Positions 10,509 to 19,329 of a stretch of 45,528 nucleotides of DNA are shown one piece after another. This stretch comes from an uncultured Duodenibacillus sp. (GTDB lineage Bacteria > Pseudomonadota > Gammaproteobacteria > Burkholderiales > Burkholderiaceae_F): positions 1 to 45,528 of the forward strand of contig CALXQS010000016.1 in assembly GCA_944390715.1 (NCBI GenBank), read 5' to 3'. The position numbers and the translations under genes were made by a program. The notes below the pieces were generated by a model. It ran no database searches and was not told where the DNA came from. It saw nothing but the letters and a program-made list of their open reading frames with translations. Within the stretch, counting starts at the first letter, position 1; each line of letters starts with the position of its first letter.

Positions 10509-10572
10509 GCCGTTTTTCTTGAGCAAACGGCAAATTCAGTTTATTTCAAAGGAAGTCTTGGAAAAAGACTTC
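10509..10572 (-). promoter_or_regulatory. Two consecutive stem-loops in the nusA-infB gap
   Basis: On the minus strand, GAAGTCTT/AAGACTTC (8 bp, loop TTTCC, 10552-10572) is followed by GCCGTTT/AAACGGC (7 bp, 10509-10531). They occupy the 151-bp spacer between the nusA stop and the infB start. Neither is followed by a convincing T-run, so processing or stability elements are more likely than terminators (inference). Confidence 0.5.
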
Positions 10573-10576
10573 GAGC

Positions 10577-12064
10577 TTACTGCTGCGTCCAGCGGGCGCG
10601 GGCGGTCATGATGAGCGCCTTGGCGCGTTCTTCGTCAACCCCGCTCTTTTGCATCAACTCTTCGACATCAAGATCGCCCAGATCATCGGCGCTCTTGACG
10701 CCTTCGCTGACGAGCTTGCTGGCAAGATCCGAATCCATTCCCTCGAGTTCAAGCAGGCTGGCGTCGGCCTGGCGCAGGTTCTCCTCACGCTTCAATGCCT
10801 GAGAAAGCAGCGCGCGGCGCGCTCTGTCGCGAAGCTCAACGACGGTGTCTGCATCAAACACGCCCAAATCAATGATTTCCTGTTCGGGCACGTAGGCAAG
10901 CTCTTCGAGCGTGTAGATGCCCGAGTCGATGAGTGCGCGCGCTGCCTCTTCGTCCATGTCGAGTTCGCGCATGAACTCTTCACTGGCTTCGCGCACCTCT
11001 TCTTCCTGCTTCTTATTGGCCTCGTCGGCAGTCATGATGTTGATCTGCCAGCCGGTAAGTTCAGAGGCCAGGCGTACGTTTTGTCCAGCTCGGCCGATGG
11101 CGATCGCAAGATTTTCCTCGTCGACGGTCACGTCCATGGAGTGTGCATCTTCATCCGCAAAAACCTTGCTCACCTTCGCAGGCTTGAGCGCTTCAACAAT
11201 ATACTGCACGGGATTTTCGTCCCAACGCACGACGTCAATGCGTTCGCCTGCCAATTCGTTGGTAACGGCCGTCACGCGCGAACCGCGGATGCCGATGCAG
11301 GTGCCCACAGGCTCAACGCGCTTGTCGCGGCTCATCACGGCGATCTTGGCGCGGGAGCCGGGATCGCGGGCCGCAGCCTTGATCTCCACGACGCCTTCTT
11401 CAATCTCAGGAACCTCAAGCTCAAAAAGCTTCTTGAGAAATTCCGGACAGGCACGAGAGAGAATCACCTGACGGCCCTTTGCCGATTCATCGACGCGCAG
11501 CACATAGGCGCGCACGCGGTCGGTATTGCGCAGATTTTCGCGAGGAATCATCTCGGAGCGCGGAAGACGCGCTTCAAGACGGCCGATTTCGATGATGGCG
11601 CCTTCCTTGTCGACACGCTTGACCTGGCCGGAAACAACCTTTTCATCGCGAGCAAGGAATTCCTTGAGAATCTGTTCACGCTCGGCATCGCGCAGTCTCT
11701 GCAGGATCACCTGCTTGGCATCCTGAGCAAAGCGCCGGCCGCTCGTGTTGATGTTTTCGATGGGTTTTTCAATGTAGTCGCCCACAGCGATGTCGGGATA
11801 GTCCTCGCAAATGTCGGAGTACATTTCTTCGCGATCGGGCTGCTGCAGGCCCTGGTCGTCGCTCACGACAAGCCAGCGGCGCACGGCAGACCAGTCGCCC
11901 GTGTTTCTGTCGACGCGCACAACGACGTCGGCATCCTCGCCCGGGAACTGGGCTTTCTTCACGGCACTGGCAAGAGCCGTTTCAAGCACGCCGAAGACGG
12001 CTGCCTTCTCAACACTTTTTTCATTGGCGAGCACATCGACCATATCGAGCATTTCACGGCTCAT
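10577..12064 (-). CDS. nusA: Transcription termination/antitermination factor NusA
   Basis: RNA polymerase-binding factor that modulates pausing, termination and rRNA antitermination. The 495 residues show the N-terminal polymerase-binding domain (starting MLDMVDVLANEKSV). An S1 domain lies near 135-200, and two KH domains follow, the second with AIGRAGQNVRLASELTGW at about 325-343. Two C-terminal acidic helix-hairpin-helix repeats begin near 355 and 430, as in proteobacterial NusA. Its start overlaps the rimP stop (ATGA), giving coupled translation. Autoregulation of this operon by NusA is known in E. coli and would fit the attenuator before rimP. Confidence 0.97.
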   Translation of the reverse strand: MSREMLDMVDVLANEKSVEKAAVFGVLETALASAVKKAQFPGEDADVVVRVDRNTGDWSAVRRWLVVSDDQGLQQPDREEMYSDICEDYPDIAVGDYIEKPIENINTSGRRFAQDAKQVILQRLRDAEREQILKEFLARDEKVVSGQVKRVDKEGAIIEIGRLEARLPRSEMIPRENLRNTDRVRAYVLRVDESAKGRQVILSRACPEFLKKLFELEVPEIEEGVVEIKAAARDPGSRAKIAVMSRDKRVEPVGTCIGIRGSRVTAVTNELAGERIDVVRWDENPVQYIVEALKPAKVSKVFADEDAHSMDVTVDEENLAIAIGRAGQNVRLASELTGWQINIMTADEANKKQEEEVREASEEFMRELDMDEEAARALIDSGIYTLEELAYVPEQEIIDLGVFDADTVVELRDRARRALLSQALKREENLRQADASLLELEGMDSDLASKLVSEGVKSADDLGDLDVEELMQKSGVDEERAKALIMTARARWTQQ

Positions 12065-12636
12065 TTCTGTTTTCCTTTAAAGTCCAATTGAGCAATCAAA
12101 TTCGCCCTGTCCACGTCGTTGAATGCGAACAAGACAACAATCGGTTCGGCCTTGGCCTTCTTAACCTTCTGGGTCCTGGCGCGGGCAGCCTGACTCGGCG
12201 TGCGCGCCACCTCGACTTCTTCAAACGAAAATCGAATCACTTCGGCCCCTTCTTCGCCCTCTACGCCCAAAATGCGGCCGTCAAGCTTTCTGCGGCCCGC
12301 CTCGGGGAAGCCCTCAGCATGCATGGGCTCGTAGAGTTCGACATGGGCGAGCTCGCCCGTGAAGCGGCGCCAGTCGCGCACGCGCTTTAAAGGACGCTCG
12401 ACGCCGGGGCTTGCTACTTCAAGCCGCTCGTAGTCGACACCTTCGACCGTAAAAAGATGCGTGATCTGATCGCTGACGACTTCACAGTCGTCGACCGTCA
12501 CGCCGCCGTCGGCAGGACGATCAATCGTCACGCGCATCAGCCCTCGAGGCAGGCGCTCGAATTCAACAAATTCGTAGCCAAGCCCTTCGACGGTGCTTTC
12601 GACGATGTCAATAATTTCGGAAGTGCTTTTAGGCAT
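12061..12636 (-). CDS. rimP: Ribosome maturation factor RimP
   Basis: Needed for 30S subunit maturation. The 191-residue protein starts MPKSTSEIIDIVESTVEGLG and has the family motifs (VTIDRPADGGVTVDDCE, then EVASPGVERPLK). ATG 12636 is chosen over the longer frame to 12756, because the extension would encode the terminator hairpin and lacks family similarity. The ribosome-binding site is weak. First gene of the operon, behind a structured leader with its own promoter. The C-terminus is rich in Lys/Arg and slightly long for the family. Confidence 0.94.
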   Translation of the reverse strand: MPKSTSEIIDIVESTVEGLGYEFVEFERLPRGLMRVTIDRPADGGVTVDDCEVVSDQITHLFTVEGVDYERLEVASPGVERPLKRVRDWRRFTGELAHVELYEPMHAEGFPEAGRRKLDGRILGVEGEEGAEVIRFSFEEVEVARTPSQAARARTQKVKKAKAEPIVVLFAFNDVDRANLIAQLDFKGKQK

Positions 12637-12818
12637 TCGTTCGAAGAAGGAATAAAACAAAAAAAAATGGGCGAAACTGCCCATCCCTACGCCCTTTGAC
12701 AGGGCACCTTCGCAGATCGGAAACACCCGCAGCGAAGGTTTAGTGAGGCGACGCACCCGACGGATTTCAGACTTAAGCGCTCTGGGCGCAGCTGAAAAAT
12801 CCGACGCTGCCGTCGATG
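12637..12818 (-). ncRNA. rimP leader RNA with attenuator
   Basis: About 180 nt lie between the predicted transcription start and rimP. On the minus strand they contain, in order: a possible CGACG/CGTCG hairpin; an 8-bp stem ACCTTCGC/GCGAAGGT; a GCCCT/AGGGC hairpin; and a complete intrinsic terminator at 12659-12684. Segments GGGCG and CGCCC can pair in an alternative way that would break the terminator. Attenuated leaders upstream of rimP operons were predicted by Naville and Gautheret. This looks like one, but correspondence to the same family is inferred. Confidence 0.65.
12659..12684 (-). terminator. Intrinsic terminator inside the rimP leader
   Basis: ATGGGC-AGTTTC-GCCCAT followed by nine T residues on the minus strand, ending about 23 nt before the rimP start codon. 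Its place inside the leader makes it a conditional terminator (attenuator). Confidence 0.85.
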
Positions 12819-12824
12819 CGCCGC

Positions 12825-12853
12825 ATTATACGGGGCTAATCGTTGAATTTCAA
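12825..12853 (-). promoter_or_regulatory. Promoter of the rimP-nusA-infB operon
   Basis: TTGAAA (12848-12853 on the minus strand), exactly 17 bp, then consensus TATAAT (12825-12830). This is a strong sigma-70 type promoter. Predicted start of transcription is near 12818. Confidence 0.85.
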
Positions 12854-12904
12854 CAATTTTTTCAACTTTTTCGCCCCGTCCTGCGGCCTTGCTTCGACGC
12901 TTGC

Positions 12905-14677
12905 CTATTTTCGCCCGCCGAAGCCTTTGGTGCGGCGATTTCCGCGGCTCTGACGCATCGGCTCGGCCGCATAAGGATCCTGTGCGAGCGTTCTGCCGTA
13001 GCTGCGGGTAATGGCGCCTATTTTTCCGCTGGCAATATAGTTGACCGTACTTGTCATCGGATCGGGCTGCCAGCCGGCAGTCTTTCGATGCCCGTGAGAA
13101 GAGCCTGCCGCCTTTTTGACAGAAGCCGCCTTAAAGCTCTTGACCCTCTTTTTGGCCGGCGCAGCCGCTTCTTCCTGCTGCTTGAGATCAGCCATCCAGG
13201 CCTGCACCCACTCTGGCTGCAGCTCGCGCTTTTGGCCCTTGGCAAGATCCGCCGGCAAATGCACGGCTCCATAACGCACGCGGATCAAACGGCTCACAGT
13301 GAGCCCCACGGCGGCAAACATGCGGCGCACTTCTCTGTTGCGTCCCTCGCTGATGCGCACCAGATACCATTTGTTGAGATTGTCGCCGCCCTTTTCTTCG
13401 AGCATGGAAAAAGCTGCCGGACCGTCTTCGAGCATCACGCCTTCGGTGAGCGCTTTTTTAGCCTCATCGGTCATCACGCCGGCAGCGCGCACAGCGTACT
13501 CTCGCTCAATCTGGTAGCGCGGATGCATCAGGCGGTTTGCCAAATCCCCGCTGGTTGTAAAAAGAAGAAGGCCTTCCGTGTTGAAGTCCAAACGACCCAC
13601 GGCAATCCAGCGCGCCCCGGTGATCTTGGGCAAGTGATCGAACACCGTAGGACGACCTTGAGGATCATCCATGCTCACGATCTCTCCGGCCGGCTTGTGG
13701 TAGACAAGAACGCGGGGCGTCTTGGGCTTTGCCGAGGCCGGCATGCGCTTGACCACACGACCGTTCATGCGGATGATGTCGCCGGGCATGATGCGCTGTC
13801 CAAGATGAGCCGGCTCCGAATTAACGGAAATGCGCCCCTCAAGGATGAGCTGCTCCATATCGCGCCGACTGCCCAAACCGATGTCGGCAAGAACCTTATG
13901 CAGCTTTTCGCTTTGACTGACCAGCTCTCTTTTCTTGGCAGCCCGACCCCGTGCAAGCACCTTGGAGTCAAAAAGCTGCGGCGCGAACACGGACTGCTCA
14001 ACTTCGCCTTCATCGGGCACGAAGTCGTCTTCGTCCTGCGCAAAGTTCTCAGCTGCCGGCTTTTTGTCGGCGCGACGCTCTGTGCGGTATTTCCCGCGAA
14101 GATTGCGGTAGACGCGCGCACGGCGTGTTTTTTTGTACTCGCCGCGGGCGGACTCGGCGGACTGCACCTCGAGCGAATCTGCGGATTCTTGATCGGCACC
14201 AAGAGGCTCGGCTGGAACTTCTGCGCTGACGGCATCCGCAGCCGACACACCTTTGTCTGAAAGCTCCGTGCTTTTGGCTGCGGCAGCTTTTGATTTGACG
14301 GTGCGTCTGCGCACAACTTTAGGAGCCGCCTCGACAGGATCTTCACTCAATGCAGGCTTTGCATCAGACTCCGCTGCCGCGGAGTCAGATTCGGGCAAGT
14401 GCTCGCCTGCGTTGGCCTCATCAGCAGCCGAAGCCTTTGCGCTTCGCACGCGGCGCTTTCTTGTTTTTGGCTGATCCGGTTCGGGCGAAGCAACCTCAGA
14501 GGGTGCAGCATCATCGGCACTGCCTTGCGCAGCTTCCTGTCCCTCAGCCGAGGCAGCCGCAGGCTTGAGCCGCGTGCGGCGGCGCAGGGCATACCGAGTG
14601 CGCGGACGCGAAACTGGCGATTCGACATCTGTTTTTGCTGTTTGTTCAGTGATGTTTTCTTTTTCTGCTTCTGTCAT
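12905..14677 (-). CDS. rluB: 23S rRNA pseudouridine synthase RluB, with long N-terminal extension
   Basis: RsuA/RluB-type synthase, expected to make pseudouridine 2605 in 23S rRNA. The core has an S4 domain near residues 256-318 ([20 protein letters not shown]). The catalytic motif [14 protein letters not shown] lies at about 360, followed by [15 protein letters not shown], typical of the RluB/RluE branch. The first about 250 residues are a low-complexity Ala/Glu/Lys/Arg-rich extension, and the C-terminus has another basic tail; such extensions are common in betaproteobacteria. ATG 14677 is preferred to a TTG three codons upstream. It lies 69 bp after scpB in the same direction. Confidence 0.9.
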   Translation of the reverse strand: MTEAEKENITEQTAKTDVESPVSRPRTRYALRRRTRLKPAAASAEGQEAAQGSADDAAPSEVASPEPDQPKTRKRRVRSAKASAADEANAGEHLPESDSAAAESDAKPALSEDPVEAAPKVVRRRTVKSKAAAAKSTELSDKGVSAADAVSAEVPAEPLGADQESADSLEVQSAESARGEYKKTRRARVYRNLRGKYRTERRADKKPAAENFAQDEDDFVPDEGEVEQSVFAPQLFDSKVLARGRAAKKRELVSQSEKLHKVLADIGLGSRRDMEQLILEGRISVNSEPAHLGQRIMPGDIIRMNGRVVKRMPASAKPKTPRVLVYHKPAGEIVSMDDPQGRPTVFDHLPKITGARWIAVGRLDFNTEGLLLFTTSGDLANRLMHPRYQIEREYAVRAAGVMTDEAKKALTEGVMLEDGPAAFSMLEEKGGDNLNKWYLVRISEGRNREVRRMFAAVGLTVSRLIRVRYGAVHLPADLAKGQKRELQPEWVQAWMADLKQQEEAAAPAKKRVKSFKAASVKKAAGSSHGHRKTAGWQPDPMTSTVNYIASGKIGAITRSYGRTLAQDPYAAEPMRQSRGNRRTKGFGGRK

Positions 14678-14746
14678 GATTGTCAAACTTATTTGCTTGG
14701 AGACCGTTGTCTGACGCGGTCTCGGCTCAGATTGTCTTATTTTTTT

Positions 14747-15553
14747 TCAACAGGTCGGCTTGAGCGGCGCCTGCTTCATTTTTTTCGTCAAATCAAGCGG
14801 CTGCGATTCGCCCTCAGAATCCTCGAAGGCATCCCCTGCACCAACCTCTTGGCTGGAATCGGACGACAGCAGGGCGTTGCGCTCATCGCTATTCTTGCCT
14901 TCATCATCAGTCTGCGCGGCAGACAGATCGATAGTGCCTTGAACTGTCGAGTCGGCTGCTTGAAGCGGCTCCGGCACAGGTTCCTCAACAGACTCCTGGG
15001 GATCTGGCAAATCGAGCTCAAACTCCTGCACCTGGGGCTGTGCGCCGGCAAGCGGCGGGAGCTGCGCCAAAGACTTCAGCCCCAAATCCGTCAGAAACTG
15101 CTTGGTCGTGCCAAATAAACTCGGACGGCCTGGCGTTTCACGATGACCAACAACCTCAATCCAGCCTCGCTCCTCGAGCTGGCGCATTACATTGGCATTG
15201 ACCGCAACGCCGCGTATTTCTTCAATATCGCCTCGGGTTGCCGGTTGGCGATAAGCAATAATAGCGAGCGTCTCGAGCACGGCGCGCGAATACTTTGGAG
15301 GCTTCTGTCCGCTTAGCTTTACCAATGCCTGCGTCACCTGGGCCGTGCTCTGAAACCTCCAGCCTTCTGCAGTTTCGACAAGCCTCAAGCCTCTGCTGCG
15401 CCAAAAGACTTCGAGCTTAGCCAAAAGCTCAAGCACCTGCGCCTTTTTCAAAGACCCGTCAAGCAGCTTGACCAAAGATTCAAGTTTAAGCGGCTGCGGA
15501 CTAGTCAAAAGCGCGGCTTCGATCAGATAAGTCGGTTGAAGTGAGTCGGCCAC
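14747..15553 (-). CDS. scpB: Segregation and condensation protein ScpB
   Basis: Winged-helix kleisin-associated subunit that works with ScpA and SMC in chromosome condensation. The family core covers about residues 5-170, with YSRAVLETLAIIAYRQPATRGDIEEIRG and the GRPSLFGTTKQFLTDLGL segment. The remaining 100 residues are an acidic, low-complexity tail. GTG at 15553 is chosen since it begins MADSLQPTYLIEAALL as in relatives; a TTG at 15586 would add eleven residues. Neither has a strong ribosome-binding site. No scpA is in the window. Confidence 0.88.
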   Translation of the reverse strand: MADSLQPTYLIEAALLTSPQPLKLESLVKLLDGSLKKAQVLELLAKLEVFWRSRGLRLVETAEGWRFQSTAQVTQALVKLSGQKPPKYSRAVLETLAIIAYRQPATRGDIEEIRGVAVNANVMRQLEERGWIEVVGHRETPGRPSLFGTTKQFLTDLGLKSLAQLPPLAGAQPQVQEFELDLPDPQESVEEPVPEPLQAADSTVQGTIDLSAAQTDDEGKNSDERNALLSSDSSQEVGAGDAFEDSEGESQPLDLTKKMKQAPLKPTC

Positions 15554-15586
15554 AATGAGAAACAAGCAAAAACGGCAAACCGTCAA

Positions 15587-15920
15587 CTGCCGCAGAGGCC
15601 GTGCTTGAAGTATTGAGCACGCTCCGGACTGTGTGGATTTACGTTAAAAAAGAAAGCTGCGCTGACTGCTTAGAAATCCCGCGCACTCCGCCGACGACGT
15701 TCATCGTCCCATTATTTTTTCAGCATCGGGTGCATGGCAGCGCTTTTTTGCGAAAGAGACTCCGCGCCGTGCGCTTATGCCGTACGCCTTGAGTCTTCGC
15801 GAAATCTTACAGGAAAATTTTCACTTCGGAACTGCCGGCGGACAACAAGTCGAAAGGCTGCGGCAATCCACTGTCGCTGCAGAGCAGAAAATCACGCATG
15901 GCCGAGCCTCGCGCGCCCTC
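15587..15920. other. Non-coding gap between scpB and the H1-like gene
   Basis: Both neighbours are on the minus strand. I see no open frame with a ribosome-binding site and protein-like composition, and no convincing promoter. The upstream region of scpB presumably holds its promoter, but none matches consensus well. Confidence 0.4.
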
Positions 15921-15958
15921 AAAAAAAAGCATCCGTCAAAGCCGACTTCGACGGACGC
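15921..15958 (-). terminator. Terminator after the H1-like gene
   Basis: GCGTCCGTC/GACGGATGC hairpin (one G-T pair) followed by eight T residues on the minus strand, just after the stop codon at 15985. Confidence 0.85.
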
Positions 15959-15984
15959 TGCATGGCATTTAGCTGTCTTTGAGG

Positions 15985-16710
15985 TTATTTAGCTGCTGTT
16001 TTGCGGACACTCGCAGTCTTTCTGACTGTCGTTTTGGTTGCCGCTGTTTTCGCCGCAGGCTTTTTAGCTGCCGCAGCCTTGACTGCTGCCTTTGACGGAG
16101 CTTTGGCCGCAGGGCTCTTGGCCGCAGCCTTGGAAGCAGTGCTCTTTGCGGGAGCTTTCGCAGCTGTTTTTGCCGAAGTTTCTGCTGTCTTTGTCGCGGT
16201 TCTGGCAGGAGCTTTTGCAACGGTTTTCTTTGCTGCGGGCTTGTCTGCGGACTTCACCGCCGCTTTTTCCGTCTTTGCTTGAACTGCTGCAGGCTTTTTG
16301 GCCGCCGGTTTTTTTACCGTTGCGGGCTTCTTGGCTGGGGCCTTGGGGGCTGGCGTTTTGGCCGCAGGCTTCTCTTCAGGCGCTTCGACCTTTTTTGCTT
16401 GAGGCTGAGGCTCGGCAGCCTCTGCGGCCGCAGCAGGCGCCGCCGCTTTTTTGGCAGGCGACCTGCGCACAGCCGGCTTCTTTGGTGCAGGCTCTGCGGA
16501 TGCCTCGGTCGCCGCATCAATTTTCTTTAAAAGATCGTCGCTTTGAATGAGCATCGACTGACTTGCACGAATCATTTCTTCGAACGCCCCCTGCTTGATG
16601 GTCAGTTCTCCGCGCTCAAAAGTATCGTGCAGCTGCTTGGTGATCGTATAGAGGCGATCGTACGCGTCTCTGAAATCCTTCAGAGAGATATCTTTGTTGT
16701 TGCCTGCCAT
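15985..16710 (-). CDS. Histone H1-like lysine/alanine-rich DNA-binding protein
   Basis: 241 residues. Residues 1-70 are a compact, mostly helical domain (KDFRDAYDRLYTITKQLHD). From about 70 to the end the protein is an Ala/Lys/Pro tail of repeated AKKPA-like units, as in bacterial H1 homologues and AlgP. Such tails bind DNA without sequence specificity and help compact the nucleoid. ATG 16710 has AAGGAG nine bases upstream; the longer frame to 16782 has no such signal. Repeat-rich tails of this kind vary in length between strains. An own terminator follows. Confidence 0.8.
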   Translation of the reverse strand: MAGNNKDISLKDFRDAYDRLYTITKQLHDTFERGELTIKQGAFEEMIRASQSMLIQSDDLLKKIDAATEASAEPAPKKPAVRRSPAKKAAAPAAAAEAAEPQPQAKKVEAPEEKPAAKTPAPKAPAKKPATVKKPAAKKPAAVQAKTEKAAVKSADKPAAKKTVAKAPARTATKTAETSAKTAAKAPAKSTASKAAAKSPAAKAPSKAAVKAAAAKKPAAKTAATKTTVRKTASVRKTAAK

Positions 16711-16887
16711 CTCTTGAAACTCCTTGCAAATACAAAAATCAACAGATAGCTTAAACATACTGTTGATTGGAAAAACCTTCAATAAATTCAGCTCATTATC
16801 TGCTTCAGAGATCAGAAAACGAACATGAGAGCCACATTATTTTGAATTTTATAATATAAAAATCAAGAAATTTTTTATGCGTAGCTC

Positions 16888-16916
16888 TTACAAATCTTCA
16901 ATTTTTTTGCTAAAAT
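16888..16916 (+). promoter_or_regulatory. Promoter of tRNA-Ser
   Basis: TTACAA (16888-16893), 17 bp, TAAAAT (16911-16916), with an upstream TGC forming an extended -10. The predicted start is about 18 bp before the tRNA. Confidence 0.7.
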
Positions 16917-16940
16917 GCGCAACCTCACTCAGAAACCTTG

Positions 16941-17031
16941 GGAAGGGTGGCAGAGTGGTCGAATGCGCCGGACTCGAAATCCGGTATACGGTTATACCGT
17001 ATCGAGGGTTCGAATCCCTCCCCTTCCGCCA
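16941..17031 (+). tRNA. tRNA-Ser(CGA)
   Basis: Acceptor GGAAGGG pairs with CCCTTCC. The anticodon loop CTCGAAA gives anticodon CGA, which reads UCG. A long class II variable arm (TACGGTTATACCGTA core) is present, the T-loop is GTTCGAATC, and the encoded CCA is at 17029-17031. Confidence 0.97.
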
Positions 17032-17041
17032 AGACAAAATC

Positions 17042-17071
17042 AGGGGCCGGCGTTTGCGCTGCCCCTTTTTT
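17042..17071 (+). terminator. Terminator after tRNA-Ser
   Basis: AGGGGC ... GCCCCT hairpin followed by TTTTTT, about ten bases after the tRNA. Confidence 0.75.
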
Positions 17072-17142
17072 GTTGCCTTCTTGTTGCGTTAGGCAAGCTC
17101 TAAAACTGCAGCAGCCATCAGAGCTGCAAAAACATCTGCAGC

Positions 17143-17168
17143 AAAAGACCCGAGGCGAAGCTCGGGTC
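17143..17168 (-). terminator. Terminator after rhlE
   Basis: Perfect 8-bp stem GACCCGAG/CTCGGGTC with a six-base loop, followed by TTTT on the minus strand, downstream of the rhlE stop. Confidence 0.75.
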
Positions 17169-17190
17169 GCAGCGATTTTCGAAAAGCCGC

Positions 17191-18624
17191 CTACTTGCGC
17201 AGACATCCGCCCAGAAGCGCGGCAACCTTCATCGGCTTCCTGCCGCTTCGTGCAGGCTCTGCTGATTTTTCCTTGCTCTCGGGCTTGGCTGCAGCGGCAG
17301 GCTGCTCGGCAGGCTCATATGGAGCGTCAAAGATCGGGTCATAGACCACTTTTCGGGCCGGAGGCACATCGGGCCTCACGCGGCCTTCATGATCATCGTC
17401 GCGCCAGCCTTGCTGGCGGGGAGCACGTCTCTCAGACTCGGCGCGCCGCCGCTGATGCCGCGCGACAGGAGCGAGTTCTTCAATATTGAACTTCTGCTTG
17501 GTCAAAGCTTCAATAGCCGCGACAAGCCGGGAATCACCCCCGGTCGTCAACATGATTGCCACGCCCTTGGCGCCGGCTCTCCCCGTACGGCCGATTCGAT
17601 GAACGTAGTCTTCTGCGCCGAAAGGAACGTCGTAGTTGATCACAAAGGGAAGCTCGGCGATGTCAAGACCTCGCGCGGCGACGTCTGTTGCCACAAGAAC
17701 TTCGCATTTCCCAGACTTGAAGTCCTGCAGAGCCGCCAGTCTCTCTTCCTGGGTTCTGTCGCCATGAATTGCCTCGGCCGCAATGCCGACGCGCTTGAGC
17801 GTCGAGGTTAGTCTTCGACAGCCCAGCTTGCTGTTGACGAAGACCAGCACCTGCTTCAAAGGCGAACCGTCTTCTCCGTATGTCTTGAGAATATCGATGA
17901 GAACATCCGTTTTTTCCGAGTCGTGCACCCTGTAGACGAGCTGCTTGACCGTTTCAGCAGTTGCATTTTCACGCGCAACCTCAATCAAAACAGGATGATT
18001 GAGAAAGCTTTTCGCAAGATTCTTGATTTCAGGAGAAAAGGTTGCCGAGAACATCAAGTTTTGACGCTTTTTCGGCAAAAGATTGAGAATGCGAGAGATG
18101 TCCGGCAAAAATCCCATGTCAAGCATGCGGTCGGCTTCGTCGAGAATCACGATCTCCACCTGCGTCAGATTGACGCTTTTGCCCTCAACATGGTCAAGCA
18201 GGCGGCCAGGGGTTGCAGTGAGCACCTCTACGCCGCGGCGCAGCATGTCCATCTGCGGCCGAATGTCTACGCCGCCGTAAACCACTCCAATGCGAAGCTG
18301 CGTTTTGGACGCGTACTTCACCAAATTCTCATTGACCTGATCGGCCAGCTCGCGAGTCGGCGCCAAAATCAAAACACGTACCGGATGGCGTGCAGGCGAC
18401 ATTGAGGTGTTGGCCCAACGAAGCACGCGCTGCAAAGCCGGAAGTCCGTAGCCTGCCGTCTTTCCTGTTCCTGTTTGAGCCGCTCCCATGACATCCTGGC
18501 CTGCAAGCACAACAGGAATAGCCTGCACCTGAATCGGCGTGGGAACAACATAGCCCATTTCGGCAATGGCCTGCTGAATAGCCGGTGCCAAAGGAAATTG
18601 CGAGAACGAAGGCTGATCACTCAT
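17191..18624 (-). CDS. rhlE: DEAD-box RNA helicase RhlE
   Basis: ATP-dependent RNA helicase that acts in ribosome assembly and RNA turnover. 477 residues with all motifs in order: Q motif (GYVVPTPIQVQAIP), I AQTGTGKT, Ia PTRELA, Ib TPGRLLD, II DEAD, III SAT, V ATDVAARGLDI, VI HRIGRTGRAG. The C-terminal tail of about 100 residues is basic then Pro/Ala/Glu-rich, as in RhlE. The start ATG at 18624 is supported by alignment of the Q motif. Monocistronic, with its own terminator. Confidence 0.93.
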   Translation of the reverse strand: MSDQPSFSQFPLAPAIQQAIAEMGYVVPTPIQVQAIPVVLAGQDVMGAAQTGTGKTAGYGLPALQRVLRWANTSMSPARHPVRVLILAPTRELADQVNENLVKYASKTQLRIGVVYGGVDIRPQMDMLRRGVEVLTATPGRLLDHVEGKSVNLTQVEIVILDEADRMLDMGFLPDISRILNLLPKKRQNLMFSATFSPEIKNLAKSFLNHPVLIEVARENATAETVKQLVYRVHDSEKTDVLIDILKTYGEDGSPLKQVLVFVNSKLGCRRLTSTLKRVGIAAEAIHGDRTQEERLAALQDFKSGKCEVLVATDVAARGLDIAELPFVINYDVPFGAEDYVHRIGRTGRAGAKGVAIMLTTGGDSRLVAAIEALTKQKFNIEELAPVARHQRRRAESERRAPRQQGWRDDDHEGRVRPDVPPARKVVYDPIFDAPYEPAEQPAAAAKPESKEKSAEPARSGRKPMKVAALLGGCLRK

Positions 18625-18785
18625 CTTGGATGAAAATGCAAGTTGTGGACATAAACTTTTATTTTACATTCTTGCGCCGAGAAAGCCCCGGATTTCATCG
18701 GAGGCTGGAGGCGCAGCCCAGCACGATTTTCAGTTTTGCGGCTCGCGCAAAGCGGCGCAATAGGCTACAATAATGCTTCTTTTTC

Positions 18786-18862
<77 letters not shown>

Positions 18863-18897
18863 AGCAGCAGGTTTCCAACCGTAGCTGACTCTTGCTG

Positions 18898-18925
18898 ACC
18901 CGCGCTGAAAAACGCGGGTTTTTCT
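18898..18925 (+). terminator. Terminator after the CAT tRNA
   Basis: ACCCGCG ... CGCGGGT stem with an A-rich loop, followed by TTTTTC on the plus strand. Confidence 0.75.
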
Positions 18926-19085
18926 TTGCCTGCAAGGCTTTTTGTTGATTTCGTTGATTGAAACCTCCAGTCACCGGCACCAACCTCTTCCGACTCCAAC
19001 TGGCGGATCCAGCAGTTGGAAAAACTGGCGGCACAAAAAAACTGGACTTCAACCGCGCCAAATTGTGTCGAGCGATCAAAAGCTC

Positions 19086-19114
19086 TTGCAAAAAAAGTTT
19101 GACTCGGTTAAGAT
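19086..19114 (+). promoter_or_regulatory. Promoter of tRNA-Arg
   Basis: TTGCAA (19086-19091), 17 bp, TAAGAT (19109-19114). The tRNA begins 55 bp downstream. Confidence 0.6.
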
Positions 19115-19168
19115 TCGCGTCCGTTCTCCAAATGAACTTGTTTTTGGGGAAACAAAAAAGTCAGAAGT

Positions 19169-19245
19169 GCGCCAGTAGCTCAGTTGGATAGAGTACCTGG
19201 CTACGAACCAGGGGGTCGTGGGTTCGAATCCTGCCTGGCGCACCA
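19169..19245 (+). tRNA. tRNA-Arg(ACG)
   Basis: 77 nt with encoded CCA. Acceptor GCGCCAG/CTGGCGC, and loop CTACGAA gives ACG, read as inosine-CG after modification. D, anticodon and T arms are all canonical. Confidence 0.97.
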
Positions 19246-19252
19246 ATAAATA

Positions 19253-19278
19253 AAGCTTCCTTCGGGAAGCTTTTTTAT
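19253..19278 (+). terminator. Terminator after tRNA-Arg
   Basis: AAGCTTCC-TTC-GGGAAGCTT hairpin followed by T residues. The A-rich other side may allow it to act for the convergent TerC-CBS gene as well. Confidence 0.8.
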
Positions 19279-19329
19279 TTGCTCGTTGACGAGCGCCGAG
19301 CCGACGGCTCCTGCGCTCGTCTTTCGCTC

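Noticed and set aside
10649..14260. Long plus-strand frames opposite nusA (480 codons) and rluB (505 codons)
   Set aside because: Antisense shadows of clear core genes, with no motifs and no starts with ribosome-binding sites.
16001..16550. Open frames on the plus strand through the AKKPA repeats
   Set aside because: Repetitive lysine/alanine codons on the minus strand produce long stop-free frames on the other strand.
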